Shown here: in pieces, positions 1 through 12,400 of the stretch
How the letters are laid out: every line of letters begins with the position of its first letter
Position numbering within the stretch: the stretch's first letter is position 1
Assembly: GCA_965178125.1 (NCBI GenBank)
Contig: OZ237737.1
Span: 310,001-374,000 of the forward strand
Source: Bilabrum cf. latius
Lineage: Eukaryota; Bigyra: Bicosoecida; Bigyra; Bicosoecida
Direction: 5' to 3'
Length of the DNA: 64,000 nt
Program-made: the position numbers and the translations under genes
Notes under the pieces: model-generated
Seen by the model: the letters and a program-made list of their open reading frames with translations, nothing else
What the model was told of the DNA's origin: nothing
The model's database searches: none

Positions 1-15
1 ACTACCATCCAAGCC

Positions 16-2229
16 TCAGATCTGCTCATGGTCAGAGTCCTCCTCGGGACCCTCATCGTGCGACTCGTCCACCTCCGCCTCCAATCCCGCGCTGTTCTCA
101 TCAGCAATCGCATCCTCCAAAACATCCTCCCTTTCAATGCCCTCCATCTCCTCCAGGCTCGAGACACCCCCGGCAGGATCTGCTCCCTCGACCTCCGAGC
201 CGTCGTCGGCAAGCCTCGCATTGCCGCTTGCGTCATGACCTCTGCCCTAGTCGCCTTCCTTGCCATCTGCTCCCCCCGCGCCCGCTTCGCCGTTCATGGA
301 GCTGCGCATCCCTTCCACCGCTGCCTGGAACTAGTCAAGCTGCCAGCTCGGCCCAACCTCAAAATCGTCGTCCATGATACTGAGCTGCTCCAGCTCACTC
401 ACGAGGTGCTCTTTCTCCACTGTATTCAACAAGAGTGCCGCGTCGATCTTGTCCGCTGCACGGACCAGCAACTCAGCTGCTGCCTCAGCAAAGTCTTCCT
501 CCAGTATGCCTTCCGTGATTCCGTCGCTGAGACAACTGATAGTCCCGAGCTGGAAGGCTTCCCTGTACGACTCCACCGGCATGGTCGAAAGGTAGTTGGC
601 GACAACGAATGTGGCCTCTTTGCGAACGCTCGGATCCTCCTCTTTCTCTCTGACGATTTCAATCGCGGCCTGCAGGGCACCCTCGTCCACCAGCTGGTGG
701 GCCTGCTCGGGGGTCCCGGCAGCAACATTGCTCAGCGCCCACATTGACTCACGTCGCAAGGATACCTGCGGGTAGCCCATGCATTTCATCAGCAGGTCGA
801 TGGCGCCGTGCTGCAGGGCGGCATTAGTAGGCTCAACGTTGCCTGACACCAGATCGGAAACGAATCTCTGCATCGCGGTGATCACCTATCGCGGCGGACC
901 CGCTCCCGAGCTATCACTGCCGCCACTGGAGGAACCCGATCGCCCGGACGAGGACCCGGCCTTGGATCCCGCTCGAGCAGAAGCGGGGTTCACCTCTCCG
1001 TACTGGTCGAAGAGGGCCTGCATGCAGCCCATCAGGGCCTGGTGCAGCCCAGCCTCGATCACAGCCTCTATCTGCTTCTCGTCATTGTCGTTTTGAACGA
1101 GGTACTTGCAGGCCCAAACGACATCTGAGAGCATCTCCGTGTCCAGTGGTCGTCTTCTGCACAGCCCAGCCAGGGTTGTGGCGATCGGCAGGACATGTTC
1201 AAGAGGACGGCTAGGTCTAGCCCTGCGTAATATGCTGAGTAGGGCACTAGCAGGGCACTATAATATGCATTGATTCCCGTACGACTTCGTTCGGAGCACA
1301 TTGAGTCTAGCTGATTTCTGTACAAGCATGGCTCGAAGCAACTGATGGCGCGGACGGGTGTACCGTAGTCAAATACAAAATGAAACCCACCTGCACATGT
1401 TGGACAGCGCCCATGATGCATTTCGCAGCACATTTGTGGAGGCATCTGGATTATTCAGCAAGGCCAGCAGTGGAGGCAGCGCGCCGTCTTCCACGAGGCG
1501 GTCATGCGCCTCGACCCCGTCGCCCGCGAGATTGCCCACCGCCCACGCGCACTGCTCCTGGACCTCAGCGTGCGGGTTGCGCATTCCGTCGATGAGAGAC
1601 GTGGCTGCACCCGACTCCATGATGGCTGCGGAGTTCTCCGAATCACCGCTGGCGATGTTGGTGAGCGCCCATGCCGCCTCGAACTGCTGCCTTGGGTTGG
1701 TATCGTCGCGCAGCAGCTCAACGAGCAGAGGGATAGCGCCCAGTCTGCACGTCTCTTTGACGGGCGGGCTGTCTACTGCGTGGCAGCTGAGGCATTCGAG
1801 CATGGGCGTGGACTGTCCTGGCCTCGTTCGCCGCCTTCGAGTATAAGGTAGAACTAGCAGCGCTAGCACACTCGCATCGCACGTAGCACCTTCTTACCTA
1901 CGCTCAGCAATCGCCGGATATCATGGACGGCTTGCAATAGAATTTGCGGGTCGCTGCATACTCGTAGTGTGGAAACCAACATTGGCAGCAAGTCAACCTG
2001 CTCGAACAAGGCACATGAAAGACGCACTGAGGGATAAGATATCAAGCAACTTCAGTCCCTTTCCGGCAATCAACTCGAGAGAGATCAAAGGTGTTGTAGA
2101 CGTGTCGTGCGTGAGACCAGCAAACCTGCGATGCAACCAGCTGTGCAAGCTCACAGAAAGCTCGCCCTCCTTCGGCGGCTCCAGGCCCTCAGGCAGTGGA
2201 AGCTCAGATACTGTATCCTAGGATGCCAT
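16..2229 (-). CDS. Importin alpha (karyopherin alpha), four exons
   Basis: Armadillo-repeat nuclear import adaptor that carries NLS cargo with importin beta. Exons on the minus strand are 2229-2155, 1997-1898, 1772-1391 and 1222-16, giving 587 aa; the three introns (157, 125 and 168 bp) have GT-AG ends and keep phase. Family signatures include '[19 protein letters not shown]', '[14 protein letters not shown]' and '[11 protein letters not shown]', followed by further ARM repeats and an acidic Asp/Glu-rich tail. TAG codons at 2218-2220, 886-888, 331-333 and 247-249 are read through; the stop is TGA at 16-18. Oddity: only about 25 residues precede the first ARM repeat, so the basic importin-beta-binding domain is not visible. 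Either it has been lost or it lies in an exon I did not find. The start ATG at 2227-2229 is the only good one before the divergent Rieske gene. Family certain; N-terminus less so. Confidence 0.9.
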
Positions 2230-2352
2230 ATACTGCTCTTTGGTTATACTTGAGGAAATTTTGCGTGGTTTTATCCGGAACGTTCGTCAGTGGCTGAAGA
2301 GGTGCTTGAGCGAGAGATCGCATTTCCGTCCCGATCTGTGGACCGTAGATTC
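2230..2352. promoter_or_regulatory. Divergent promoter region, importin alpha / Rieske oxygenase
   Basis: 123 bp separate the proposed importin alpha start codon (minus) from the proposed Rieske start codon (plus). It must hold both 5' ends unless upstream exons exist. AT-richer than the flanking coding DNA. No named promoter element was recognised. Confidence 0.45.
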
Positions 2353-4356
2353 ATGAATTTTATGGATAGGGTGCAATGTCGTGTGGATCATGCTGTTGGC
2401 GCTGCGGCCGTCGCTGCAGCGGCTGCTTCTGTGGCCTTTCTAGCCAAACCCCTTTACCAATTGCGGGGATTGTTCGCTGGGACGACTAGATTTGATCTGC
2501 CCGAATTGTGGAACCTGATTGCGGTCGTTACGCTCTTCGCATGGATAACGTGGCTCGTAGCATTGTCGTGGAGCCCCATGATTCACGACAGAACCCACGT
2601 GAAGCGAAGCCTACACGACAGAGACCAGGATGTCCATGCCAAACGTCGCGTTGGCAAGGGATTGCCCCCCGCATATCCAGACGGTTGGAGATGCGTGTGT
2701 TTATCCCACGAGCTGAAGCACGGGTGCCATCGAAGCGTCACCATTTGCGGGAAGAACGTTGTGGTGTATCGGCCGGAGGACGGTAATCTAGGATCCTCCG
2801 GGCCTGTGTGCTTGTCGGCGTACTGCTCGCATCTCGGTGCACATATCGGTGCGGGAGGAAAGGTCGTTGGCTGCTAGATGGAGTGCCCCTTCCACCAGTG
2901 GAGATTCGGGCCCGATGGGTCTGTGCAGTACACTCCCGCTCACGCAGAGGGCAGGGACAGGCTACCAGGAAAAGCAGCGCGGATCAAGTCGTACCCGTGC
3001 ATCGACAGGAATGGACTTGTGCTTGTCTGGTTCAGCTGCTTGCATGCTACGGACGAATCCATGCTCAAGGAGGCCATGCAGCTGGCCGACAAGATGCAGC
3101 AGAGCGCCCACCAGGCGAGCTCGCCACAGCCCGGCGCAGCCACTGCCAGGGCCAGCCTGCACCTCGAGTCCAAGGAGCGCGAGGATCAAGACAATGACGG
3201 TGCAAGGGCAGCAGGTGGTGATAGCTCATCCGGATCCCTTGCGGTGGTCAGGGAGGGGGCAGTGGTGGTGGCAGGGGAGGGAGCAGTGGTGGTGGCAGGG
3301 GAGGGGGCCGGGGCAGGCCAGCAGAAGCAGAGGCTTCGGAGCGCACGAGTCCTGACAATCGCCGAGTCCATTGCTGCCAGCAGGGAAGCCGCCCAAGGAA
3401 CAAGGTGGGGGGACCCTAGGGAACACCCGCTTCCCCCGTGGTTCGAAGTGCCCGTGCACCCCGCCATGGAGGCAGGTGATTGGGTCTTCCATGGGAGCAC
3501 CTCCCACATCATTGACGCGCATGCGTGCGAAATGCCGGAGAACGGCGCGGACGCCGCTCACCTTGGTTGCCTCCACAAGGACTTCGTGTTCCCTGCGGTG
3601 GGCTTGTTCCTCGAGCACGGGTGGGACGCCACGTGGAAGGGACAGCCCGCCAAGGTGTCCGCTGGCAAGTACCGCGGGCGATTGAACGAGCAAACGGCGG
3701 GATCCAGCACGGATGGAGGTAGGGGAGATCGCGGCGCCATCAGCAGAAGTGCTGGATCGGGCAGCGTGGACCGGGGGAGCCAAATGCAGTCGTCCATAAC
3801 TCGGGTGAGGCAGGAGTGGTCCAGCGACCTTCCCTCCCAGGGAACAAACCCAGCCCCGTGTGACGAGAGCGGCAAGCCAGGCGGGCCCACGGAGGGGCTA
3901 TTCAGCAGCAGCATCAGCATCGACGAGAGCATGCGATTGGCCCGGTGGCTGGGCGGCGCCCGGCTGCCTCTCGGCGGCGTCAAGGTGCACGTGCAGCAGT
4001 GCGGTCCCGCCGTCGTGTTCCTCAACATGGAGACGGACCTGGGTCCGCTCGTGGTGGTGGAGACCGTGCTGACCATCGCTCCGCTGAAGCAGCTGGTGCG
4101 GCACTCGCTCTTTGCCCCGCCAGCCATCCCCCGGCTCTTCGCCCGCTTCGTGCTGGATGCGACAGCCACGCAGTTCGAGCGCGACATGGAGGTGTGGGCC
4201 AACAAGAGGTATGAGCCCAAGCCGGTGTACACCAAATCGGACCCGTACATTCGCCAGTTTCGGTCATGGTACCGCCATTTCTTCCGGTACGGTTGCTCGA
4301 CCTTTGCCGAGGTGTGGCAGGAGGAGCAGAGCTAGGGGGTGTCGCTCGAGTGGTGA
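2353..4356 (+). CDS. Rieske oxygenase, cholesterol 7-desaturase (Neverland/DAF-36) type
   Basis: Membrane-bound Rieske non-haem iron oxygenase of the sterol 7,8-desaturase family, 667 aa. Two hydrophobic segments near residues 17-65 should anchor it in the ER membrane. The Rieske 2Fe-2S site is 'YCSHLGAHIG' followed by 'ECPFHQWRF', giving the C-x-H and C-x2-H ligand pairs. The mononuclear iron site is 'ENGADAAHLGCLH', which fits (N/E)-x2-D-x2-H-x4-H. TAG at 2875-2877 lies between the two halves of the Rieske site, two residues before ECPFH; stopping there would remove the catalytic domain. A second TAG is at 4333-4335 and the stop is TGA at 4354-4356. The start is the first in-frame ATG after an in-frame TGA at 2251. 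A Gly/Val/Ala-rich low-complexity insert lies around 3240-3320. Family assignment firm; substrate inferred from the family. Confidence 0.92.
3245..3318 (+). repeat. Short G-rich tandem repeat inside the Rieske gene
   Basis: About three imperfect copies of a 24-base unit (gcagtggtggtggcagggga) encode repeated Gly-Glu-Gly-Ala-Val-Val-Val-Ala. It lies between the Rieske and mononuclear-iron halves and is probably a flexible linker expansion. Confidence 0.7.
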
Positions 4357-4611
4357 GAGAGGCACTGCTGCCAGTGGGCCGCTACGGGGTCGCCAGGCGG
4401 GGGTGGCATGCATGACTTGTTTTATTTTTCTTGCTTATGATTTGCTTCATTACTTTGTCGTTGAGTTTAGCGTAATCTCGACGGCAGTGGTTCCGGTTCC
4501 TGTCTGATCCGTGCGACGCCGAGCGAACACTCCTTTCTGGCGTGATTCATACTAGCTTGGGACTTGCTTAAACAGGTGGCCCCGCTTGTTCTATTTCCTT
4601 ATCTCATACCC

Positions 4612-7600
4612 ATGCTGCATTTGGCGTTGGCCCTCTAGATCGTACTAGTTGCGATCTTTGCACGCGCCGAGGTGAACGTCTCCTGGTGGGAGAACGGTGC
4701 GTTTGGAGGGAGTCCCGCGCACAGCAGTATCATTCCCGTCCCTTGTATTGGGCAAGGATGCTCTGGGAAGCAGCCGTTGATTGCTTTGCAGAGGGCAGCG
4801 ACGGTGCGATTGCTCGGGAGTATCCTGCAGCAACCACAACGGGCTGGATGGATCCACTTCGCCGTCTAGTGCAACGCCGGCACCCGGCTTTGGATTGACG
4901 ATCACATGCTCATTGATACAACAACCGGAACATTTGCCAACGCCAGCGAGGGGAGCTATCCGCAAATGCAGGTGGGCTTCGTCCCGGTCCCGATCGAAGT
5001 CGGGCCTGCCTTGCTGCGAGCTGAAATCCGCACGGGTGAAACATACGATACCAGCTTTGCTCTATTGTGGAACAACTCGGCTGACGGGAGCTTCTAGGCC
5101 ATCCCTGCGAACTAGCTCCAGTCTTCGGTGCCGGACTACGAGCACGAAAGGATCGGCCTGCTGGACGCGATGCGCAACCAGGGAGGATGGGGAACGCACA
5201 GGGACCAAAGCGCCCTCGATTACGTGCTGCTTCCCGAGTCGTTCGTCCTGCACACGGGTCTGCGGGACACGGAGACTGGCAAGACGCTCGAGGGCAACGT
5301 CGCCCCGACGCCCGCCGACAAGGGGCTGCGTTTGAGGCCGATTGCGCACAGCTACAACGCTACGGGCGAGGGCGGGTTCTACTCCAAGCTGGAGCTCTCT
5401 CTTTGGAATGACAAGAATTGCACCGTCACCGCGGAGGCATCGGCGCCTAGAGTCCCCTCTGCCAGTGGGTTTGAATCAGGCAGCACCATTTCGGATGTAG
5501 ATGCAAGCTCCCAGTGGCAGTGGCGCGGGGCCGCAGGGCTGCACCTCGTCGTTGCATACACGGCCACTGGGAGCGACTGCGCCACCATGCAGCTTATGGC
5601 ACGAGGCGACGTTCTATACGGCCGCACCGGATCCTTCAGAACTGTGGCAGCACCTGACGAGGCCGGGGCGCATGTGAACCCGATGGCCCGCCCTGGCATA
5701 AGCCATGCCACACAACCCCGAGATGCGGCCGATCCTGCGGTACTGTGGGCCACATCAACCCAGCCGCAGCTCGCATCCATTCGATACTATGCATCCAGTC
5801 GCCCCGAGTCCAACGGGACAAACCCTATAGGTGCGCCATCGAACCAGTCGTGCGCGGAGGGGTTCGTCTGCTGGTCACTGGCTGGCAGGAGCACATCCTC
5901 CGGCGCGCTGGTGCTGCAGGCCAACAACGGCAGTGCCGCCGATGCGGCCACGGCACTATCCATGCTTGAAGATTCTGCGAAGGCCGTGCAATCCACTGTG
6001 GATGAGCTGCCGAGCCGATGGCGGGACGCTTACGATGCCATGCGCACCGTGATCAGCTTCAACACCATCTACCACCCGAACGCAGGGATGATAACGCCCG
6101 TGGCGCGCGGGTGGGCGCTGCACAATCCCGCAGGATTCATTCTCTTTGACTGGGACAACATTTTCCTTTCGCTCATGGCGTCCCGCGATAACAAGGAAAT
6201 CGCCTATGCCAACGCCATCGCCATCATCCAGTCCAGGACGCCGAATGGATTCGTGCCCAACTGGGCTGGATCGCTGAAGACATCCGCCGACAGGACAGAG
6301 CCCATCGTGGGTGCCAGAGCGGTGAAGGAAATCTACGACAAATATCAAGAGGATTGGTTCGTCAAGAAGGTGTTCCCAAGCCTTCTGAGCTGGGTCCGAT
6401 GGGCCGTCCGCAGACGCACTGGCGTCGCCTCCATGCCCGGACTACTTGTCCTCGGGTCTGACCCGAACCCTGGATGCACAGAGAAAGTGAACAACCTGCA
6501 AGGCGCCAGGTTCGAATCTGGACTGGACAACAGCCCCATGTACGACAGCCCTCCGGTCGAGTACAACACCACCACGCACCACATGCAGCTGTTCGACGTG
6601 GGCATGACCTCCCTCCTCATCTCCGACCTGCAGGCTCTTATATGGCTGGCTCGGGGACCGGCCGATCGTCCGGACGTGGCAGCTGAGCTGCAAGGCATGT
6701 ACGACAACGCTTCGAGGTGGATTGATTCGCACATGTGGAACGACACAGCGGACCTCTGGCTAAATCGTCGCTTCGATGGCTCGGGCTCCGACTTGGGCGC
6801 GTATGACCGGCGTTCGCCGACGCTGCTCTACCCCTTGATCGGTGGCGCGGCGTCCGCAAAACAAGCAGCGCTGGCTTGCCAAAACCATGCGGCCAGTCCT
6901 CTCGAGTTCAACCTCGTCGCTGCAACAGCATCCGATAGGCTTCGAGTGGCTACCGGGTCCGGTGCCGGAGCCGAAGTCTTCGCAGTGCCACTGCAGCGAG
7001 TCAACGTCACGGCGGGGAAGGGCGGGCCAGCCGTCGGGACGGATGTGATGGCGCTGCCAAAGTCCATCGGGCTAGCAATTCGGAACAACGGATCCTTTGT
7101 CGGGCTGGAGGGGTTCCTGCTAGAGGCTGCCAGCGACGGAACAGCACCCGTCGGGGTTGGGGGCAAGCCCGAGGCCCTTGTGCGGTTCGTCAGGGGTCCT
7201 GTGCCATCGAGGGAAATTGCAGACTCCAGTATGCCGGCAGACTTTGCGACGTTGACGCGAAGTGCGGCCAAATAGATGCTGGTGGACGGCACATGGCGAG
7301 AGCTGGGTGTAGAGGCGTACTGCATCGGAGTGCCAGCCACGAACGAGCGGATTGTTGCTCTCCGTGTGCTGCAAGGCAAAGGCTCCGACGGCCGAAGCCT
7401 GTTTGCTACATGTGGCACTGATAGTTGCGTGCAGCAGCACGAGTCCATGGGGTACAGGCAGGTGATCGAGAGCATGTGCCACGCGGTGGCGGCCACGGCG
7501 CCCGATGGCCTCGGCTCCACAGAGGTCCAGGTCGGAGGGTTCGGACCCATGCCGTCGATCGCCCGAAACGACTCTGCGTTCACGGATAACGCGTACTGGA

Positions 7601-7872
7601 GGGGACGCATCTGGGGTCCCATGGTGCAGCTCACGTGGTGGGGCTTCAACAACGACAAGTACAGGGACGTGCCTGCAGTGCAGCAGGCCAAGCGCTCGAT
7701 CGCGGAGCAGGCAAGGTACTGGCTGCTGGTGATGTGGCAGGCAGACAACAAGGTCATGGAGAATTACAACGGAGAGCATGGGTGGTCCGTGGATGTGGGA
7801 GATGCCAACCCGTTCTACCACTGGGGCGCCCTAAACGCTTGGGTGGGCTTGCGCACGAACGGACTGGCCTGA
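4612..7872 (+). CDS. Secreted PA14-domain glycoside hydrolase family 63 protein
   Basis: 1086 aa. The N-terminus (ATG 4612) is a signal peptide of the form M-L-H-L-A-L-A-L-[TAG]-I-V-L-V-A-I-F-A-R-A. A PA14-like carbohydrate-binding module follows, with 'GTRLWIDDHMLID' and an 'F-[TAG]-AIPAN-[TAG]-L' end that matches the usual F-x-x-IP-x-x-x-L close. The rest is a GH63 alpha-glucosidase-type (alpha/alpha)6 barrel with 'GFILFDWDNIFLSLMA', 'SADRTEPIVGARAV', 'ARFESGLDNSPMYD' and a C-terminal 'GEHGWSVDVGDANPFYHW'. Asp in FDWDN and Glu in FESGLD are likely catalytic-region residues. TAGs at 4636, 4867, 5095, 5113 and 7273; stop TGA 7870-7872. GH63 members trim glucose from N-glycans or act on alpha-glucosides; the plant/bacterial-like form here has uncertain substrate. 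The neighbouring FOXRED2-like gene is also secretory-pathway, probably by coincidence. Confidence 0.9.
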
Positions 7873-7975
7873 GCCCTGCTGTTGCGTCCACGCAAAGGGT
7901 CGGACTTTGGAAGAGCGCATCTAAGACTTTATCAGATTGACTCAGTCGCAACAAAAACGCATACGGTCACAACAG

Positions 7976-10900
7976 TCAGTCTCCTTGCAGGTCTACGTAG
8001 CCTATTGCATCGATTGCGCTGCGGATGGAGTTCCACGTTGCCGTTACGCGCCCTTGTGCACCATGGATCGCACCACCTGCACAGCCCGCGATCGATCCCA
8101 TGAGCTTGCCAGCATGCGAGGCCGTCTAGTTGCCGCCGACGCAGGCAGGCTCCAGCCGCTGCCACGTATCCAGCAGCTGCACAGTGACCCTGTCGCTGCC
8201 ATCGGAGCTCCCGTGATCTGGCACGTCACCGAACGGCCAATGCCTGCACCAGTGCCGGGACTGCGAGTCTACCACAATGACAGGAGCAGGCGAAACGATC
8301 CGGACCAGGTCAACCAGTGCGTGTGGATCAGAGCTCGCTTCGTTCATGTCTCCCCACGCAACAACTGCGATTCCACTGGCTGGCCACAGTGCAGACAAGA
8401 GGTCTTCGACTGGGCGATTGATGCTCCCGCCGTCCCCCAACGCAAACTGCCTGAGCCTCTTTGCGTTTTCTTTTTTGTCCATGCTGGCACCAGATCCGCC
8501 AGCAAGCACCGCTGCAAGCTTCTGCCGCACTGCGCAGCTCAACCAGTCTGCGAACCTTTCTCCTATAGCCGCGCCATCCCAGTCAGATCCGTGCGTGACA
8601 TTGCCAGCTCTGACGTCCTGCAGCCTGTGAAGCTCAGCTCCAACGCTGGCAGGCAGGCTAGCAGGATACACATCAAAGGCATCGTCGTCTGGATACGCCG
8701 GTCCACCACTGCTCACCAGCTCTGGCTTGTGCCCGAGAACACTCTCCAGGTTTCGTACAGCCGTCGGCATGCTGTTCGCATGAGGGTCGCCAGAGGCAAG
8801 TACACTCTCCGACACTGTTCCGTTTGAGAGTTCAACATCCGTTGACGGCATGGGGCTGTGCAAGTGGGGTGGCAGCATGTGTTCAGGCAGATCGAAGCTC
8901 TGCAGGTGCTGGTGGCGGCGGACAGACCACGTGAAGCGATGCAGAGCTCGACGGGTGCTACCTGCCACGGATCGTGCAGCGGCATACGCCATGCATTCAC
9001 TGAGCACGGTACGATCGGTGGACTGCGGCAGCTACTTGAAATCTCCTGCGTCGTCTAGCACTCCACCGTGAATCAGCTCGCTCGTCTGCAACCCTGCCAA
9101 GCCGCTCTCAATACCTAACACTGGAGCTTGCAGTAGATCACTGCGGTGATCAGGATCAACCACACTTGAGGCTTTGCCCCCTTCAACATAGTCGGCAGTC
9201 CCTGCAATCAGCCGCAGGGCCCGTCGTCTTGGCTCCCCGGTCAGCGCTTGACGCATGACCACCGCGAGCTTGGAATCGGGCTCCATGCGTGCTCGAGCGG
9301 CCGCCTTGGCCTTGACAAGGACGCTGAGACCCGCGTGCACCGCGCGAGCTACCTGCTTCCCGAAGGCGTCCATTTCCAGGAACTGCGCATTGAAGTCTTC
9401 GGTGACGTGTGCCTCCATCACCATTGTGGGTGCCTGCGACACTGGAGCGGGGAAGCTGGCAGATGCTGCCGGACGGTCCCTGTCGACACCTGCACGCATC
9501 CACGCGCTAGCATCCCTGTCGTCGTGCACCATGCCCTGCTCGTGTCCCTCCGCGCGAGCCTAGGACCGCATCGCGCCCTCACGCAGCTCGTTGTAGTAGC
9601 TGCCGGGATACGCCGAGCCCTCGCTTTCAATGTGTGGAAGTTCCGTCTGTCCGCCGTGCCTCCCGGACACGTACACGCGAATCACCGGGTGCAAGAAACG
9701 ACCTTGCGTCGGGTCATCGTCGCTGAAGAAGGCGCGGCGCAAGGACAGCACGTCGGTTTGGTCGTGCTTCGAGTCTGCGCGCTTGGCGCCCTCCCCATAG
9801 TCGAGAGATACCGTGGCGTACACAGCGAACCCAGAAGGTGTATTGCCTGCGTCTGTGGAGGCTCTGCACCTCGCGACTCTTCCTGCTGTCCTCCTATCAC
9901 GCTGCTCCTTGTGCTGCGCCGCGGAGCACCTAACGGCCTTGCTGCACGCCTGCAGCTGGTGGGACCACCTCCTCGCCAGCTTGTGCACCTCCCCCTTGGG
10001 TACCTCTTCCATGTAGAAGCCACCCGATGACTCCCTCAGCTGTCCTGGCATGCGGTTGATGTACTCTGGCGTGTCTGGGTCTCCCTCTGGTCCCCAGATC
10101 CGATGCCGATCGGGCTCCGGCTCCCTTCGCGTTCGAAATCCGTTCTTGACCGTCCGGTACCCGCCCACCTGGGCCACGTCTGGTTTGAGATCTCCCTTCA
10201 AGTGTGCAAGCAACTGATTCGCCAGCTCTGGTCGACACGTCTTCTGCAGGGCAGCCTCAGGATAGTCGCCCTGGGCAAGCGCAGCCAAGGTCTGGACCAC
10301 ATGCCTCTGCGGGCCGTCCCAGTTGCTGGCGCTGCGGCCCCACAGCTGGCTGTCGAGGTCAAGGAGCACGACATCTTGCAGCTGGCCAAACATCTGATAC
10401 AGGCCAGAACCCACGAGCAGCCTACGCTTGATTGCATACAGTATGGAGTCGAACCCTTGCAGCCGCATGCGAGGCCAAGCCTGCGGCGAGTGCTCTGCTT
10501 CCTCCTGCATGACCCGGTCCTGGGCCCGAATCAGGTACCTAAACCCATGAACAAACCCACCACTTGCTACCCTCCAGTCCGCTGCATGCATAAGAGTACC
10601 AGCAAAGCGTATGCCCGCGTGTATCGGGCTCTGAAAGGCGCCGTTCATCGTGGGATACTTGCCCGAAGGCACGATTGGCGGGTACTCCTTTCTGCCCATC
10701 GGAGATAGAAACGACCCGGAGGCGCCATCTTGTTGCGCTTTCGATGGGACAGTTTGCGCTGGCCAAGCGAGGTCTTCTCTGACCGTGCTGCTCACCTCCG
10801 CTCGGCTGTCCCCTGCAACTAGCGTGGGGTTATCGTCAGGTTCGCTTGCAGCCGCATCCTGCCCTGCAGCGAGTTTGCTGGCCCCTGGCGGTACCTCATC

Positions 10901-12400
10901 TTCCTTAAGAGGTGCTGGTACCTACTACCTAGGCAAGACGTGCATTGGATCCGTGGCAGCTGCGTCCAGGTGCTCCCCGCCAGCGGCAGGCGCAGCTCGC
11001 CCAGCATTGCGGATCGACCGAGCCAGAGATAATCGCCTCCTCCAGCCCACCAGCCCGCCCATGCCCAGATTCAGACCCCCTCGCTGAAACGGGCCGTCAT
11101 CAAACTTCCATCCAAGGCATAGCACCACAGTATCGTACTCAAGCAGGTCGGCCGAAGGCTCCCCGTCAGCACACGATCCCTGCCCATCGACCATCAGGGT
11201 CAGCTTCTTGCTCCTTGGGTCCTTGCATAGAAAGCTGGCGTTCAGAGGCGCCTCCAGCATACCGTCCTGGATCTTGAGCATGTACGTCTCAATCAGCGCC
11301 GCGTGAGTCATCCTCACGTCCCCCGGGTAGTGCGTCTCCCACGCGAGCCTGGCTCTTGCCGAGTCCCTGCCTATTACGTGCACCTGTCTCGCTCGACGGA
11401 GGGCGTTGTCAGCCACCTCGAAGGCTGCGTTGCCGCGGCCAACGATGAGGACCGACCGTCCCTCGAAGTCCGCTGGGTCACCGCTCAGCTCGTCGTACCT
11501 CGTCCCGTGCTGCTCGAGGCCTCGCAGCGAAGGGTGCACCGAGCCCTTGCTCAGGCCACTGGCCACGATCAAGTGGCGGCACACGAACCGGCGAGTGGAC
11601 GGGTGCACGCCCTCAACTGTCGTGCTGAGGTTCACCGCCGTGGAGCGGTCCAGGATCACCTCATACCTGGGGCGCCAGAGGAGGCCTTGCTGCCGCGCCA
11701 TGCTGCCTGCCTCGGTCGCGTTCAGTGGGCGGACGAGGTGGACGGGAGCACCAAACACGACGCGCAGCCCAAACCTCTGCCTAAACGCATCGATGTACGC
11801 CGCTAGATCGTCGGCGCTGGGATAGAATTCCCTGCTAAAGTGCCGCATCTCGAGCGGTGGTGCGGCCAAGCCTTCGGCAACCGTCCCGTCCCAGCGCAGC
11901 AGTCCTAGCGCCCGGGAATCTGGACTGTGATTCTGATGCTGGCGCGCTGGGTCCCTGAGTAATCCATCCAGCCTTGAGTACGCAGGCGAAAAACTGTCCA
12001 GATTCCTTGATGCGTCCATGTCGAACGTGAAGGAGTGGCTTAGTTGCTCCGCACCAGTCCGACTGCCAAGCGGAATATCCTGCAACAGCGAGTTCCAGTC
12101 GTGTCTGAGTCGGAATTCGTGTTCATTCCTCGAAGTGAAGCGCTTATTGATGCTAATAAGCTTCCTGAATTTGGGGTAGTCGCGGAAGAAGGAGCCAGAC
12201 TCGTGTGATCGCTCTAAGACAATGTACTCGCGGTTAGACTGATGCAGATAAAAGCCTGTCTAGATTCCTGCTGGTCCAGATCCGAGAATAACATTTTTTG
12301 AGTAGAATGATGGCTGCCCAGCGTCTGATTCAGTCTTGCCGGCAACTGCTGCAGAAACAAAAGACAGGGCCAGCAGGCCCACGGCAGCGCTCCACTACAT
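7976..12400 (-). CDS. FOXRED2-like FAD-dependent ER oxidoreductase, long form
   Basis: Flavoprotein related to FOXRED2/ERFAD, an ER-lumenal oxidoreductase of ER-associated degradation. One open frame of 1474 aa, starting ATG-TAG-TGG with a clear signal peptide (M-[TAG]-W-S-A-A-V-G-L-L-A-L-S-F). FAD-binding motif: 'VILGSGPAGI-[TAG]-TGFYL', where the family has GPAGLQ. Family landmarks follow: 'LISINKRFTSRNEHEFRLRH', 'HDWNSLL', second dinucleotide fold 'VLIVGRGNAAFEVADNA', 'VVLCLGWKFDD', 'ASGGFVHGFRYLIRA' and 'GSGLYQMFGQLQDVVLLD'. TAGs at 12395, 12260, 10925, 10922 (tandem), 9560, 9032 and 8126; stop TGA 7976-7978. It is about twice the length of human FOXRED2 (684 aa) because of a low-complexity insert near 10700-10950 and a roughly 650-residue C-terminal extension I do not recognise. 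No KDEL-type tail is seen. Confidence 0.9.
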
